64,000 bases of DNA. Source: Parapristionchus giblindavisi (lineage: Eukaryota; Nematoda; Chromadorea; Rhabditida; Diplogasteridae). The stretch is from NCBI GenBank assembly GCA_943737045.1, contig CALSFV010000378.1, positions 1 through 64,000 on the forward strand, in the 5' to 3' direction. Below are positions 63,960 to 64,000 of the stretch, piece by piece. The notes beneath the pieces were generated by a model, which made no database searches, had not been told where the DNA came from, and worked only from the letters and a program-made list of their open reading frames with translations. Position numbers and translations under genes: made by a program. Positions within the stretch are counted from its first letter, which is position 1; each line of letters opens with the position of its first letter.

Positions 63960-64000
63960 GACCAGGGAATCACTCAGAAGCAAGGGGCTAGCCCAGATTC
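63960..64000 (+). repeat. Reference (consensus) monomer
   Basis: This last monomer equals the majority form and serves as the reference for all position labels. Positions 1-12 are GACCAGGGAATC, 13-24 ACTCAGAAGCAA, 25-35 GGGGCTAGCCC and 36-41 AGATTC. Landmarks: a single CpG across the 41/1 junction (TTC|GAC); a 10-bp perfect palindrome GGGCTAGCCC at 26-35; CCAG at 34-37 and again at 3-6 of the next unit, exactly 10 bp apart; GATTC (37-41) and GAATC (8-12 of the next unit) as a 5-bp inverted pair around a 7-nt spacer. Confidence 0.97.

Larger units (their letters stand above)
1..64000. repeat. 41-bp satellite array filling the whole window
   Basis: Every base belongs to a head-to-tail tandem array of a 41-bp monomer, always in the same orientation. 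There are 1,561 monomers: starts at 41k+1 through 31,817, then at 41k from 31,857 to the last complete monomer at 63,960-64,000. Consensus is about 56% G+C, with 13 A but only 5 T on this strand. Copies differ almost only by substitutions, mostly zero to three per monomer, at a limited set of recurring sites. Such an array is typical of eukaryotic heterochromatin. It codes for nothing: the period is not divisible by 3, TAG falls in all frames of both strands through CTAG, and the consensus lacks ATG on both strands. I do not recognise a named family. Both window edges lie inside the array. Confidence 0.99.
52603..64000. repeat. Zone defined by A6+T7 (CCAATG) monomers
   Basis: Monomers with GACCAATG, always with A16 (CTAAG) as well, are seen only here, at starts 52,603, 54,120, 55,637, 56,498, 57,236, 57,564, 58,302, 60,229, 61,377, 62,033, 62,976 and 63,919. 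Spacings in monomers are 37, 37, 21, 18, 8, 18, 47, 28, 16, 23 and 23. Other right-end variants are T14 (ATTCAG), T35 (CCTAG; starts 54,612, 58,794, 59,491, 60,639) and T5+T7 (CCTGTG; starts 55,268, 60,147, 61,295). This is a young local repertoire derived from older A16 monomers. Confidence 0.9.

Noticed and set aside
1..64000. Protein-coding repeat gene or any open reading frame
   Set aside because: 41 is not a multiple of 3, so CTAG puts TAG in all three frames of each strand every three monomers; the reverse strand has further TGA stops. Only variants lacking CTAG lengthen an open frame, to roughly 250 bp at most. The consensus has no ATG on either strand.
1..64000. CRISPR array
   Set aside because: The periodicity is in a CRISPR-like range, but there are no unique spacers: all 41 bases repeat. 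No cas-like coding DNA is present.
1..64000. CENP-B box
   Set aside because: TTCG at the monomer junction fits the first part of the motif, but the required A and the CGGG at the proper distance are missing in the consensus and in the T1, T3 and T2 variants I checked.
1..64000. Avian-type 41-bp satellite (PO41/CNM family)
   Set aside because: The period matches, but as I recall that family has alternating short A and T tracts separated by GC-rich stretches. This monomer has no T tract longer than two and no A tract longer than two in the consensus. The period alone is not evidence.
1..64000. G-quadruplex-forming repeat
   Set aside because: Each monomer has GGG (6-8) and GGGG (25-28), but the loops between runs are 16 to 18 nt, too long for a canonical quadruplex.
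1..64000. GATTC/GAATC hairpin as a conserved element
   Set aside because: The arms are only 5 bp around a 7-nt spacer, and very common variants (T9, A11) break a pair, so there is no sign that it is maintained.
1..64000. Insertion sequence, transposon ends or target-site duplications
   Set aside because: No stretch departs from the monomer pattern for even one unit, so there is nothing inserted.

Overview
The whole 64,000-base window is one uninterrupted, head-to-tail satellite DNA array with a 41-bp monomer. I see no gene, RNA gene, transposon, CRISPR array or unique sequence, and both edges cut through the array, so it extends past the window on each side. Numbering the monomer from the G of GACC, positions 1-12 read GACCAGGGAATC, 13-24 ACTCAGAAGCAA, 25-35 GGGGCTAGCCC and 36-41 AGATTC. 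That is 23 of 41 G+C (about 56%), with 13 A against only 5 T on the given strand. Monomer starts fall at 41k+1 up to base 31,817 and at 41k from base 31,857 onward. The window therefore holds 1,561 monomers: 1,560 of 41 bp and a single one of 40 bp (31,817-31,856).

The organism cannot be named from this. A gene-free tandem array of at least 64 kb with layered higher-order repeats is what eukaryotic heterochromatin (centromeric, pericentromeric, subtelomeric, sex-chromosome or microchromosome satellite) looks like; it is not bacterial, archaeal or viral in character. I do not recognise the monomer as a named satellite family.

The information in the window lies in how monomer variants are ordered. 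A few dozen recurrent substitutions (for example T9, A7+T9, C27, T1, T3+A11+C25, G17, A16, A34, C32, A3) occur in fixed orders that repeat as higher-order blocks. As read: 0-3.2 kb has a 46-monomer repeat; 4.9-15.3 kb has long copies displaced by 151 and 118 monomers; 15.3-24.8 kb has two blocks with a 60-monomer (2,460 bp) period; 19.4-31.2 kb has a four-copy block family ending in a 68-monomer (2,788 bp) repeat; 34.2-38.6 kb has a second, different 68-monomer repeat; 40.1-42.6 kb has a perfect 1,230-bp tandem duplication; 43.6-46.5 kb a 1,640-bp one; 46.2-47.7 kb a 738-bp one; 49.0-50.6 kb an 820-bp one; 52.2-54.6 kb a 1,517-bp one; 56.4-58.6 kb a perfect 1,066-bp one; 58.7-60.1 kb a 697-bp one; and 55.4-56.5 kb recurs at 61.8-62.9 kb.

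All these displacements are whole multiples of 41 bp. The array has evolved by in-register unequal exchange or similar amplification, with point substitution but almost no insertion or deletion. Variants are regional: some are confined to 17-30 kb, others appear only after about 34, 46 or 52 kb. The array is therefore a mosaic of local amplification zones with occasional longer-range copying. Nothing here encodes protein: 41 is not a multiple of 3, the CTAG in each monomer places TAG in every frame of both strands, and the consensus has no ATG on either strand. All comparisons were made by eye; 'identical' means I read no difference.
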